Assembly: GCF_017355835.1 (NCBI RefSeq)
Contig: NZ_JAFEWF010000004.1
Coordinates: forward strand, 176,821-240,820
DNA from: Desertivirga brevis
Lineage (GTDB): Bacteria; Bacteroidota; Bacteroidia; Sphingobacteriales; Sphingobacteriaceae
DNA length: 64,000 nucleotides
Reading direction: 5' to 3'
Part shown: positions 47,610 to 56,028 of the stretch, in pieces
How positions within the stretch are numbered: position 1 is the first letter of the stretch
How the letters are laid out: every line of letters starts with the position of its first letter
Translations under genes and position numbers: made by a program
The notes under the pieces: model-generated
The model's database searches: none
The model's input: only the letters and a program-made list of their open reading frames with translations
Told to the model about the DNA's origin: nothing

Positions 47610-48800
47610 ATGTATCATGCTGTTATTATTGGGGGAGGTGCCTGTGGATTGATGTGTGCCGTTCAGGCCGGATATCTTGGTAAAAAGGTGCTGGTTTTGG
47701 AGAAGGCAGACAAACCCGGTTCGAAGATCCTTATTTCTGGAGGTGGACGCTGCAACTATACCAACCTTTATGCCTCAGCCTCAAACTTTATTTCTGAAAA
47801 TGAACATTTCTGCAAGTCGGCATTTTCACAATGGACAGTAGAAGATACAGTTAGCTTCTTCGAAACCTACGGAATAACTGGCAGCGAAAAAACATTAGGA
47901 CAGCTATTCCCTGAAAGCAATAAGGCCAAAGATATAGTAGATGTATTTGTAAACCTATGCGCAGATTTCGATCAAACCATTCTTTGTAATGCTGAGGTGA
48001 AATCCGTTGAACAAACAGCAGATGGTGATTTCAAGGTTATATATACAAATGGAGTTAAGACCAGAGAAGTAAGAGTACCTTCAGTAGTGATAGCTTCAGG
48101 AGGCTTACCTGTGCAGAAAATGGGAGCCACTGACTTTGGTCTTAAGGTTGCCCGTAATTTTGGTCTTCGTGTTACTAAAACCGCACCGGCACTGGTTCCG
48201 CTGACGGTTACCGGAAAGGATGCTGAATGGTTTGCGGCTTTGTCTGGAAATAGTATCTTTTGCAGAGTTAGTAATGATAAGATCAGCTTCGAAGAGAACA
48301 TATTATTTACACATTGGGGACTAAGTGGCCCTTCTATCCTCCAAATATCGTCTTACTGGCGACCAGGCGAAAGCATTGAGATTGATATGCTTCCACAGCA
48401 ATCGATCTTAGATTTAATCGAATCTGAAAGACAGGCTAACGGGAAGAAGCTGTTGCTAACTATGCTGTCGCATTTATACACCAAGAAGTTCGCAGAAGCA
48501 CTCCGTAAGTATCTTCCTATTGATAAAAACCTTGCATCACTAAGTAAAGACGACCTTCACCAAATAGAACATTTTATTCATCATTTCGAAGTAAAACCTG
48601 CTGGCGACAAAGGCTACGACCGGGCAGAGGTAATGCGTGGAGGTGTTGCAACTGACGAGCTTTCTTCTAAAACACTGGAGGCTAAGAAGGTGCCTGGCTT
48701 ATTTTTTGGAGGAGAGTGTGTGGATGTGACCGGATGGTTGGGCGGCTACAATTTCCAATGGGCCTGGGCCAGTGGTTTTGTGATCGCACAAAATATCTAG
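47610..48800 (+). CDS. HI0933-family FAD/NAD(P)-dependent oxidoreductase
   Basis: 396 aa. Dinucleotide-binding motif IIGGGACGLMCAVQAG, ISGGGRCNYTN near residue 45 and the C-terminal GGECVDVTGWLGGYNFQWAWASG are the signature of the HI0933/BaiN-like family. A TIGR-type flavoprotein of unknown substrate. It is complete. Confidence 0.9.
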   Translation: MYHAVIIGGGACGLMCAVQAGYLGKKVLVLEKADKPGSKILISGGGRCNYTNLYASASNFISENEHFCKSAFSQWTVEDTVSFFETYGITGSEKTLGQLFPESNKAKDIVDVFVNLCADFDQTILCNAEVKSVEQTADGDFKVIYTNGVKTREVRVPSVVIASGGLPVQKMGATDFGLKVARNFGLRVTKTAPALVPLTVTGKDAEWFAALSGNSIFCRVSNDKISFEENILFTHWGLSGPSILQISSYWRPGESIEIDMLPQQSILDLIESERQANGKKLLLTMLSHLYTKKFAEALRKYLPIDKNLASLSKDDLHQIEHFIHHFEVKPAGDKGYDRAEVMRGGVATDELSSKTLEAKKVPGLFFGGECVDVTGWLGGYNFQWAWASGFVIAQNI

Positions 48801-48880
48801 TTGAGTTAATAATTTGCTTGGTTACCTAGCCGGAAAACATCCCTCAGTTAGCTGTGTTAATATTCTATAAACTTAATTGT

Positions 48881-49288
48881 ATGAAACACTATTTACCCCT
48901 CTTTTTAATTTTCACCTTCTTTTCCTGCAATGCATTAAAACCCGAAAATGAGGTGATAGGCCTTGATGGCAATCGTTGGGTTTTAACAGCTATTAAGCAT
49001 AAGCCTGTAGTTACGAACAAGAATGCTTACCTGGAATTTAGCAAGAAGCAGGAAGTTAGCGGGAAAGTATTTTGCAACTCCATCAAAGGCGATTTTGAGC
49101 TTATGGGCAAGGATCAATTGACATTTGATGGTTTGATTTCGACGAAAATGTACTGCGATGGTGTGATGGATCTGGAGAATGAAATGGTATCTAGTTTGGA
49201 GAACGTGAAACGATATGCGATTAAGAACCGCATGCTTTATCTCTACAACTCCGACGATGTGCTGCTCACCTTCAAAAAAGGCGATTAA
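48881..49288 (+). CDS. META domain (HslJ-like) lipoprotein
   Basis: 135 aa from ATG 48881; the frame is open nine codons further back but that part lacks a signal. The signal peptide ends at FTFFSCNAL, a lipobox. The META domain (about 25-130) has the family's VFCNSIKGDFEL..MYCDGVMDLENEM pattern. Family members relate to heat-shock or motility functions; the role here is unknown. Confidence 0.8.
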   Translation: MKHYLPLFLIFTFFSCNALKPENEVIGLDGNRWVLTAIKHKPVVTNKNAYLEFSKKQEVSGKVFCNSIKGDFELMGKDQLTFDGLISTKMYCDGVMDLENEMVSSLENVKRYAIKNRMLYLYNSDDVLLTFKKGD

Positions 49289-49437
49289 TGATTCCAGGAT
49301 AGTGCTGCTAAATTTCTTCACACTATTCATAATCAAGATTATAATCATCACTTCAATTGTTCTCATAACCATGTTTCCTTATTGCCTGGTGCAAAAATAA
49401 GGAGGTTGTGATCCTTTTTTATGGCTCCAAAAGCGCC

Positions 49438-49483
49438 TTGCGGCCTTTTGCGGAGATTTGCGGCGTTTTGCGGTTAATTGCGG
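49438..49483 (+). repeat. 10-bp-phased TTGCGG array upstream of mnmE
   Basis: TTGCGG occurs at 49438, 49448, 49458, 49468 and 49478, exactly one every 10 bases, with variable bases between. This places every copy on the same face of the helix. The frame across it is open but does not look protein-coding. Confidence 0.85.
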
Positions 49484-49490
49484 AAGGATT

Positions 49491-49560
49491 GGTACTTTCT
49501 TCGGAAAGTGTTCGGGAAAAGGGGGTACTTTGTTCGGAAAAATGGGGGGTCTTTCCGAAC
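49491..49560 (+). repeat. 17-bp direct repeat and 9-bp inverted repeat upstream of mnmE
   Basis: GGTACTTTCTTCGGAAA (49491-49507) is repeated as GGTACTTTGTTCGGAAA (49524-49540). The second overlaps a perfect inverted repeat GTTCGGAAA / TTTCCGAAC (49532-49540 and 49552-49560) with an 11-nt loop. Probable control region or hairpin in the mnmE leader. Confidence 0.75.
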
Positions 49561-49626
49561 CTGCCTCGAACCTGTCCCGAAGCTGACCCCTGTTTGTCTC
49601 AAAATATTTCCCGACATTTGTATCTC

Positions 49627-50991
49627 ATGATTACAGCTAATTCAGATACCATCATAGCCCTTGCCACTCCAACAGGATCTGGTGCTATTGCAGTTATCCG
49701 ACTGTCGGGACCAGAAGCGATCTCCATCACCAACAGAGTATTTAAAGGGAAAGATTTAAGTAAACAGGCAACGCATACCATTCATTTTGGAACCATACGG
49801 GACGGTGAAACGATCCTTGATGAAGTGCTTGTTTCTCTTTTCGTTGCTCCTCAATCATACACCAAAGAGAACGTGGTAGAGATCTCCACTCACGGTTCTA
49901 TGTACATCATTGAAAGTATCATAAAGCTGATGGTGCGCAACGGTGCAAGAGCAGCAAAACCTGGCGAGTTTACCTTAAGGGCCTTTTTAAATGGAGGGCT
50001 AGATCTATCACAGGCAGAAGCAGTTGCCGATTTAATTGCATCTAATTCTGCGGCCTCTCACCAGGTTGCGTTACAGCAGATGCGGGGAGGGTTTTCTAAC
50101 GAGTTGAAACAGCTTCGGGAGCAGTTGATCAATTTCGCTTCGCTGATCGAATTGGAGCTTGATTTTTCTGAAGAGGACGTTGAATTTGCCAACCGGGATC
50201 AGTTAAAGCAATTGATCTTAACCATCACCAATGTTATCCATAAGCTTATCCGTTCCTTCGAGCAAGGTAACGTAATGAAGAACGGAGTGCCGGCGGTTAT
50301 CGCCGGAAAACCCAATGTGGGCAAATCTACTTTATTAAATGCTTTGCTGAATGAAGAACGTGCAATCGTATCCGACATAGCCGGTACCACTCGCGACACC
50401 ATAGAAGACGAGCTGACTATTGGCGGAGTATTATTCCGTTTTATTGATACTGCAGGTATCCGCCAAACAGAAGACCTGATCGAAGCAAAAGGAGTGGAGC
50501 GCACCCTTGAAAAAATGAAACAAGCCAAGCTGATCATTTACCTGGTAGATCCCTTGCAGAACCTGCAGGATATTAATAAGCAGGTGGAGGAGTTGAGCGA
50601 ATTACAAATTCCTACGGTTATCGTTGTTAATAAAAGTGACTTACTTAGTCCGCAACAGCAGATCGAACTTGCCATGCTTGATCCGCTTTACATCTCAGCG
50701 AAAAACAACCTCGGCATTGAAGAGTTGAAGGGTGAAATCCTACGTAAAGTGAACCTGCACAGTATCAATACAGATGACGTTTTAGTAACAAACGTACGGC
50801 ATTTAGAGGCCCTCCAACGCACGCAGGATTCGCTGGAAAAAGTGTTATACGGTATAGATAATCCAGTTACCTCTGATTTTCTCGCAATGGACATCAAGCA
50901 GGCTTTATATTACCTGGGAGAGATAACGGGAACGGTTACTACTGATGATTTGTTAGATAATATTTTCTCGAAGTTTTGTATTGGAAAATAG
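49627..50991 (+). CDS. mnmE: tRNA modification GTPase MnmE
   Basis: 454 aa from ATG 49627, which gives the family's normal start (DTIIALATPTGSGAIAVIRLSG); the frame is open for 73 codons upstream through the repeat region. N-terminal folate-binding domain, helical domain, G domain with GKPNVGKSTLLNAL (G1), DIAGTTRDT (G2), DTAG (G3) and NKSD (G4), and the C-terminal FCIGK with the catalytic Cys. With MnmG it makes the 5-carboxymethylaminomethyl modification of U34. Confidence 0.95.
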   Translation: MITANSDTIIALATPTGSGAIAVIRLSGPEAISITNRVFKGKDLSKQATHTIHFGTIRDGETILDEVLVSLFVAPQSYTKENVVEISTHGSMYIIESIIKLMVRNGARAAKPGEFTLRAFLNGGLDLSQAEAVADLIASNSAASHQVALQQMRGGFSNELKQLREQLINFASLIELELDFSEEDVEFANRDQLKQLILTITNVIHKLIRSFEQGNVMKNGVPAVIAGKPNVGKSTLLNALLNEERAIVSDIAGTTRDTIEDELTIGGVLFRFIDTAGIRQTEDLIEAKGVERTLEKMKQAKLIIYLVDPLQNLQDINKQVEELSELQIPTVIVVNKSDLLSPQQQIELAMLDPLYISAKNNLGIEELKGEILRKVNLHSINTDDVLVTNVRHLEALQRTQDSLEKVLYGIDNPVTSDFLAMDIKQALYYLGEITGTVTTDDLLDNIFSKFCIGK

Positions 50992-51029
50992 TTGCTTAAA
51001 ATTAGGTAATACAAGCCTAGGGCAAATTT

Positions 51030-51065
51030 AAAAAAGCCGGTTAACGCTAGTTAAGCGGCTTTTTT
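51030..51065 (+). terminator. rho-independent terminator after mnmE
   Basis: AAAAAGCCG..TTAAC and GTTAA..CGGCTTTTTT arms (about 51031-51065) with a 4-nt loop and T-run. Confidence 0.85.
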
Positions 51066-51176
51066 ACGTTTGGCCAATCTTCATCTACCTAAGCGTTGAC
51101 ATGAAAGTGACATTAAGAAAACGCACCATTCCCGAAGGTCTGAAAGCCTTGTAATTAGACTATCTGAATTCTGTTT

Positions 51177-51458
51177 TTGAAAAGCTATTATATTAAGACT
51201 CTACGCTTAATAATTCCATGTTTTATTCCCCTTCTGGTACTGATTATATTTTTAATCTACATTCCAATTCTTACCTTTAATCCTCATTATTGCATAAAAA
51301 CGGCCTTATTCAATTTAAATACACTTGAAACCCAGCTGCGCAATGATCAGGTAACGGACAATTTTTAATACGCAATACAGTTTATACTATCATTCAAACG
51401 TATATCCCTTGCATGGGAAGGATTGGAAGAAAAGGAATTAATCACCAAAACAAAATAG
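51177..51458 (+). pseudogene. short membrane protein gene broken by an in-frame TAA
   Basis: The frame opens with a TTG, encodes a transmembrane helix (IPCFIPLLVLIIFLIYIPIL) and a hydrophilic run, stops at TAA 51366-51368, and continues in the same frame with protein-like sequence (YAIQFILSFKRISLAWEGLEEKELITKTK) to a TAG at 51456. Read through, it would be about 93 residues. This suggests a nonsense-mutated remnant, but without a homologue it could be chance. Confidence 0.35.
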
Positions 51459-51550
51459 GAGTGGAGGTAATTAGAATTAAGATTGAAAATAGATCATTCA
51501 TGGTGTAATAAAGAGTGATAACGATTACTTATTAGCTTCAGATTATCTGA

Positions 51551-52249
51551 TCAACGCTGGTTAAATAAACTCCCGAATCTCTTCAAAAGTCTGGCCTCAT
51601 CCGTACTTAATGTATCTAAATTTGGCTTGGACAAATCAATGAGATAATAAAAATTTGAAGTATCCACGGTAGTATCATTCTCATCATCCAAACTATTATC
51701 ATGACTCTCCGTGTACCAGGAAAACGCTTTGTACCCTTTATTCTTATCTTTAAAAAGCCAGGTTATTTTTTCAGAAGAATCACCGGCGTCACCGAATACA
51801 TCAGCTAATTCCAAAACACAAGTAGAAACATTTTTTTCCTTGTTAAACACAAAAAGTTTGATAGCAGAGGAATTGTATGTAGATGGGGCTCTTGTAATAA
51901 GGGCGGTCCTGTTTTTATCAATCGGAAATTTATTACAAGCGAAGTAACCTTCTCCATCATAGTACTGCTCATTAATGTGGCTTCGCAGTAACAATACCTC
52001 TGAGCTATCAAGTCTGGTTCCTTTAAACTTATTTGTATTGCTTTCCAGTTCTATAACAGATTGAACTTCTAAAGTGTCGAAGGATATGGATTGGTATTTA
52101 GAAAGCAGCATTTGGGATTTGTAGGGCTTCGACATATTTTCCTTTTTATAGTTTCCGATTTTAGGATTAGGCTCACCGCAAGCGAACCCGCAAATTAAGC
52201 TTATAAAAAAAAGCACCTGCCTTGCTTGGAAATAATTTAACATAACCAT
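51551..52249 (-). CDS. hypothetical lipoprotein
   Basis: 232 aa; lipobox GFACGEP after a hydrophobic stretch. ATGs at 52249 and 52243 are both possible. The mature part is beta-rich (ESNTNKFKGTRLDSSEVLLLRSHINEQ..) and ends in a charged helix. No family is recognised. It is the left edge of the island of small orphan genes. Confidence 0.72.
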   Translation of the reverse strand: MVMLNYFQARQVLFFISLICGFACGEPNPKIGNYKKENMSKPYKSQMLLSKYQSISFDTLEVQSVIELESNTNKFKGTRLDSSEVLLLRSHINEQYYDGEGYFACNKFPIDKNRTALITRAPSTYNSSAIKLFVFNKEKNVSTCVLELADVFGDAGDSSEKITWLFKDKNKGYKAFSWYTESHDNSLDDENDTTVDTSNFYYLIDLSKPNLDTLSTDEARLLKRFGSLFNQR

Positions 52250-52294
52250 TGTTTGATTTATAAAAAGGATGATAAATACCTACAAATTAAAACA

Positions 52295-52580
52295 TTATAG
52301 CAGCATTTGCGTACTGTTCCCCAAATACCCATCCAAGACATCGAACTCCTCATTCCAAAAAAAGAACGACCAATAATAATATCACAAGAGTGCTTATCCA
52401 GCACATGAAAAATAAGATAACCCTTCACGTAACTATAACCAATCAATAACTCCCGTTTACAAAAAAAGACTTCTCACTATCCAGATAAGGAAACCCATAC
52501 CGATCAAAAACATATTCCCAATGTAAATCGAAATCCCCTTTAATATGAACCAATGTGATAAAATTGCAAATACAATTGAA
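52295..52580 (-). pseudogene. frameshifted gene fragment (two homopolymer shifts)
   Basis: On the minus strand three coding-looking pieces follow each other in different frames: one with DFDLHWEYVFDRYGFPYLDSEK, one with GYSYVKGYLIFHVLDKHS and one with NEEFDVLDGYLGNSTQMLL then a stop at 52295-52297. Each switch falls exactly at a run of seven T (seven A on the + strand, at 52461-52467 and 52357-52363), and one extra T at each would restore a single frame of about 90 codons. The N-terminus is missing; an in-frame stop lies at 52581. It is either a degraded gene or two sequencing errors. Confidence 0.7.
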
Positions 52581-52589
52581 TTAACCACA

Positions 52590-53258
52590 TTAAACCACTG
52601 GAGCACGATCCAAATCACTATAAGGATAATGGTCGGCAGCCTTTAGCTTACCCAATAACTCCTCTCCACCATGCATCTGAGCAAACTCCATCTCACTACG
52701 AAAAATTTCCATACATAAAAGAAGATGATGTCTTCTGTCACCAACCTTGAATTTAATCCCATCTGGCTCATAAAAATCAAACACCAGACACTTACCACCC
52801 TCATCCTCATCACCCGGAATCTCACAGGTCTCCCTAGGGTTCAATAAAGCTTGACGCGAAAAGAAACCAATTGTCGTAAATATCCCACAGATCCTTCGTT
52901 CAATCAAATTGAAAGAAGTCTCAGTACCCTCATCAGGATTATAATCATGTTTTGAAAAAGCAACCAACTCATACGTACCGAAACGATTAGGCAGAGGACC
53001 TGAACCATCAGGATCCAAAAGTTCCATCGTAGCAAAGCCGCACCCCGGGATATGATTCCTAAAATAATACATATCAACAGCACCACCGACAGAAAACGGG
53101 ATGATAGCATGCCCCACCATATTATGCATCTTACCAAGGACTTCTTCCAATCCCTGAGACTTCAATTCATAATCCTTTTCAAATTCCTCCTCAGAAAAAT
53201 CCGAAGCGGGTTTAGGTTCGGTTTTTTTGCTGAATAGATTTTTTAAAAAATTGCGCAT
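52590..53258 (-). CDS. suppressor-of-fused (SUFU) domain protein, immunity-type
   Basis: 222 aa. After a basic N-terminus (KNLFSKK) the SUFU-like fold is visible: HAIIPFSVGGAVDMYYF, GCGFATMELLDPDG.., TYELVAFSKHDYN and LVFDFYEPDGIKFKVGDRRHHLLLCMEIFRSEMEFA. Bacterial SUFU proteins are common as immunity proteins of contact-dependent or T6SS toxins. No cognate toxin gene is adjacent. The SUFU assignment is from pattern recognition; the immunity role is inferred from context. Confidence 0.82.
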   Translation of the reverse strand: MRNFLKNLFSKKTEPKPASDFSEEEFEKDYELKSQGLEEVLGKMHNMVGHAIIPFSVGGAVDMYYFRNHIPGCGFATMELLDPDGSGPLPNRFGTYELVAFSKHDYNPDEGTETSFNLIERRICGIFTTIGFFSRQALLNPRETCEIPGDEDEGGKCLVFDFYEPDGIKFKVGDRRHHLLLCMEIFRSEMEFAQMHGGEELLGKLKAADHYPYSDLDRAPVV

Positions 53259-53301
53259 TTCTGTAATATTAAATGGTATTTGTCTTAAGTTTAATCATTA
53301 A

Positions 53302-53716
53302 CTCTCTCTTTATCCGAGCGCCACAATACGAAACAAATTGGATACGCTTAATGTAAAAAGCATCAAATCTTTAAGTGGGCAATTCTGTCTGGATTGCGTT
53401 CCTATTGCAGTAGAAAATATCCGAAAATAAGAACTATTTTCTAAAAGTTCTAGGTTGCAATAAAGGGCTGAGAGAATTCTTAGGCAAAACATATGAAGAC
53501 GAAATAAAGGCAAATCTGGAGAAATTTAAAGAGCAATTGTCTTCTGGAAACTATACAAATAATATGATTACTTTTTTCCTCAATCAACCTATTAAAGACA
53601 ATTCTAAAAAAAGTGCCTTTTACAAGAAGGTTGAAATTGACATTTTAAAGAAAAGGATCCATATTAATAACGCTATAATGCAGCCCTTGATAATGATTGA
53701 TTCGAAAAGAGCCTGA
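53302..53716 (+). pseudogene. frameshifted gene fragment of unknown family
   Basis: The frame from 53302 (LSLYPSATIRNKLDTLNVKS..FCLDCVPIAVENIRK) stops at 53428, while the frame beginning at 53414 continues with LGCNKGLREFLGKTYEDEIKANLEKF and further charged sequence to TGA 53714-53716. Removing one A from the AAAA run at 53424-53427 joins them into one frame of about 137 codons. It has no start codon. It ends 1 base before repeat copy 1. No family is recognised. Confidence 0.6.
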
Positions 53717-53717
53717 T

Positions 53718-53998
53718 TTATTTGCTTCTGTTATCTCAAATATTAGTATATGTACTTCTATTGATTCCGGCATATTTATGCCAAATTCACAGGCCAACCA
53801 AACAAACCCCGTAGCACGTACCCGATGAATAAATTGTTACAAAAAATACTGACAAACCTTTTTATTTTGATTATTGTAGTGGGTGGATTATATTGGTTTG
53901 CTGAAGCATTCGAGAAAAAAGATCGGATAAGGTTAGATGAAGTGAAGGCCGGCTTTCTATATTCAAAAGGAATTATTACAGGTATCAAGTCTCATAAA
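53718..53998 (+). repeat. long direct repeat, copy 1
   Basis: From TTATTTGCTTCTG at 53718 to the ATAAA at 53998 the sequence is nearly identical to 63721-64000 (window end). I count three substitutions and one indel in about 281 bp. Copy 1 contains the tail of the gene type seen intact at 63574 and the first 58 codons of the 112-aa gene at 53825. The left junction changes reading frame relative to the pseudogene next to it. Confidence 0.92.
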
Positions 53999-54163
53999 GG
54001 GCATAGTATTAGAGTAAGATATAAAATAGGGGAGGAGATCTTTGAGACAACAAACGGTTGGGACAGCAATCCTAATAGATTAAGTGTAGGGGATTCCATA
54101 AGCTTACGCTATTCTGTGAAAAATCCAGAAAACATTATTACTGAACTGGAGGAGGAATTTTAG
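53825..54163 (+). CDS. small membrane-anchored protein (DUF3592-like), repeat copy 1
   Basis: 112 aa with an N-terminal transmembrane helix (LFILIIVVGGLYWFAEAF) and a beta-barrel-like extracytoplasmic part (GIITGIKSHKGHSIRVRYKIGEEIFE, then VGDSISLRYS). The layout resembles DUF3592. It is the intact paralogue of the frameshifted copy at 63828. Function unknown. Confidence 0.72.
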   Translation: MNKLLQKILTNLFILIIVVGGLYWFAEAFEKKDRIRLDEVKAGFLYSKGIITGIKSHKGHSIRVRYKIGEEIFETTNGWDSNPNRLSVGDSISLRYSVKNPENIITELEEEF

Positions 54164-54379
54164 CTAAAGGTTATTATAAAACACAATGCTGATACTATCA
54201 GATCTTATTGTTAACAAGGCCAAGGCCAATTTGCAAGATATCTGTCGGGAATGGAACTAGCTGATACCGACAAATAGCTCTGTTTTATTAATAACCGTTT
54301 TATAGCTCTGAAAATGCCGCTAATGGTCTTGTAATAGTAACTACTAATTCCAAAAGCCACAGTAATATCGAAAAGTAAA

Positions 54380-54850
54380 ATGGATGAATATAAGCCGGAA
54401 AAGGCAATCTGGACAGAAGAAGATTTTGACTTGATGGGATGGCACGATACTCCTGTTCACGCTATTTCCTTTAGTGATAACTTTGAACTCCTTTTTGATA
54501 TCGACTACATCTTTGAATGGGAACTAAAGGGAGGAATCTACAACTTCTGGGTGGCTCCCTGCACTCTACTATTTGAAAATGTATATGATCTCAACTTTGA
54601 TATCGGGCCATCAACTCCTGGACTTACAATTGATACAATTACCAGAGTTAATCCATGTAAACCACGGAACGGGCAGTATATAAACCGGGAGCTGGAGTTT
54701 GATTGGAATATCGAAATGGTGGAAGGGGAGATAGCTTTTAAATCAGTGGGCTTCAAGCAATATATCAGAGCTTTACCCGCTTTTTTAACAACTCAAAAGA
54801 TTCCAATGGAAAAGCGCGGTGGTGTTTCTTTCAACAGATTCACCTTTTAA
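54380..54850 (+). CDS. hypothetical protein, orphan-immunity-like
   Basis: 156 aa, soluble. Features: IWTEEDFDLMGWHDTPVHAISF at the N-terminus, LLFDIDYIFEWE, FWVAPCTLLFENVYDL and RELEFDWNIEM in the middle. I recall similar proteins scattered in bacteria near toxin/immunity clusters, but no function. It is separated by 33 bases from the following lipoprotein gene in the same direction. Confidence 0.72.
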   Translation: MDEYKPEKAIWTEEDFDLMGWHDTPVHAISFSDNFELLFDIDYIFEWELKGGIYNFWVAPCTLLFENVYDLNFDIGPSTPGLTIDTITRVNPCKPRNGQYINRELEFDWNIEMVEGEIAFKSVGFKQYIRALPAFLTTQKIPMEKRGGVSFNRFTF

Positions 54851-54883
54851 TATTTATATTGAGGCAGGAATTTTACAACACCA

Positions 54884-55261
54884 ATGTATAGAGCATGCCT
54901 TTACTTATCCTTTTTACTCTTTTCAGCTTGCACCAGCAATCCGGAAAGTGATAGGAGAACCTTCCAAGATTCAATCGCCTCTAATGCTGGTTCTTATACA
55001 GAATTAGAGGCAGGTCCTTTAAAAAGTAAAGTTCAGGGAATTTGGACAAATGGAACAAGCGAGAATGCGACTTTTGCCATCAGAAAGGACTCCATATTTT
55101 ATGTCGATCAATTGACATCCTTTAAATATCGGATTTCCGGGGACTCGATCCAAATTTATTACCCGGATTTCCTCTACTCCGGAAAAATAAAGTTCAGGAA
55201 AGATACCTTGATATTAAGCTCCGAATATGAGGATACCAGGTTTTGGAGATTTAAAAACTAG
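54884..55261 (+). CDS. hypothetical lipoprotein
   Basis: 125 aa with lipobox LFSACTSN. The mature beta-rich part (GIWTNGTSENATFAIRKDSIFYV..YRISGDSIQIYY) resembles small lipocalin-like envelope proteins. No family is named. It is 18 bases ahead of the next gene. Confidence 0.72.
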   Translation: MYRACLYLSFLLFSACTSNPESDRRTFQDSIASNAGSYTELEAGPLKSKVQGIWTNGTSENATFAIRKDSIFYVDQLTSFKYRISGDSIQIYYPDFLYSGKIKFRKDTLILSSEYEDTRFWRFKN

Positions 55262-55279
55262 TTTAAAGCGAAGAGAAAA

Positions 55280-56023
55280 ATGAGTTTTATAGATCGCTAC
55301 AATAAGGGGGAGACAATAGGTGTATACTCTGAGATTCTCAGCCTTGGCCAGCAAGCTTTTAGCGAGCAGTATTATATGGATGTTGAGGCAGTTGTCACAG
55401 AAATTATGAACCGCGCTGGTTTTAACCTAGGAATAATCCATAATGCTTTGAGAAAGCGTAATTATAATTTTAAGAAAGACAGTCAAAATAATTTTGAAAA
55501 ACCTCTGATAGAGCCACTAAAGAACGCCACTGAACTTCTTTGTGAACTGGAAAAGGTAGTGGATCCTTTTGGTTCGATTCCACTTTCCCTGAAGTTATTT
55601 TACCAGGTTGTTGGTTCCTGTAGTTTTGAATGGGACTATAAAACAAACAAGGATAACCCCTGGGAAGGTGCCGATCCCATACAAATTACTTCTCTGGATA
55701 GTCTTGTTGAGCAGGTGACCGATGAGTATTGGAGTGAAGAGATTAGAGGGAATAAAGAGGAGTACGGTGTGCCCTTTCTTGAACTATCCGCTGACTACCT
55801 TCATAAGGATAATATTAGCGGAGGGGAGGCATATTCAATAGAAATAACCCCAATAAAAACTGTTGACAGCAGATTTTTATTTGAAGAGAACGGTACATCC
55901 TTTATAAATTATTTAAGGATTATTTTTGAGAATTGTGGCTTCGGACGTACTGCTCATCTTGTAGGTCGACCTGATTTTGATTCCTATTTTAAAGAAGTCA
56001 GTCCTAAACTTAAACGCATATAA
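55280..56023 (+). CDS. conserved hypothetical protein of unknown function
   Basis: 247 aa, soluble. It has a helical N-terminus with the pattern NRAGFNLGIIHNALRKRNYNF, a central SMI1/KNR4-like stretch (IPLSLKLFYQVVGSCSFEWDY, PWEGADPIQITSLDSLVEQV) and an end with ISGGEAYSIEITP..FLFEENGTSFINYLR. This unnamed family is widespread. The middle resembles SMI1/KNR4-type immunity folds. It is 5 bases ahead of the next gene. Confidence 0.78.
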   Translation: MSFIDRYNKGETIGVYSEILSLGQQAFSEQYYMDVEAVVTEIMNRAGFNLGIIHNALRKRNYNFKKDSQNNFEKPLIEPLKNATELLCELEKVVDPFGSIPLSLKLFYQVVGSCSFEWDYKTNKDNPWEGADPIQITSLDSLVEQVTDEYWSEEIRGNKEEYGVPFLELSADYLHKDNISGGEAYSIEITPIKTVDSRFLFEENGTSFINYLRIIFENCGFGRTAHLVGRPDFDSYFKEVSPKLKRI

Positions 56024-56028
56024 ATGTA

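Noticed and set aside
49408..49626. Possible 73-codon N-terminal extension of mnmE through the TTGCGG array
   Set aside because: The repeat gives low-complexity residues and MnmE proteins begin near the ATG at 49627; the open frame looks accidental.
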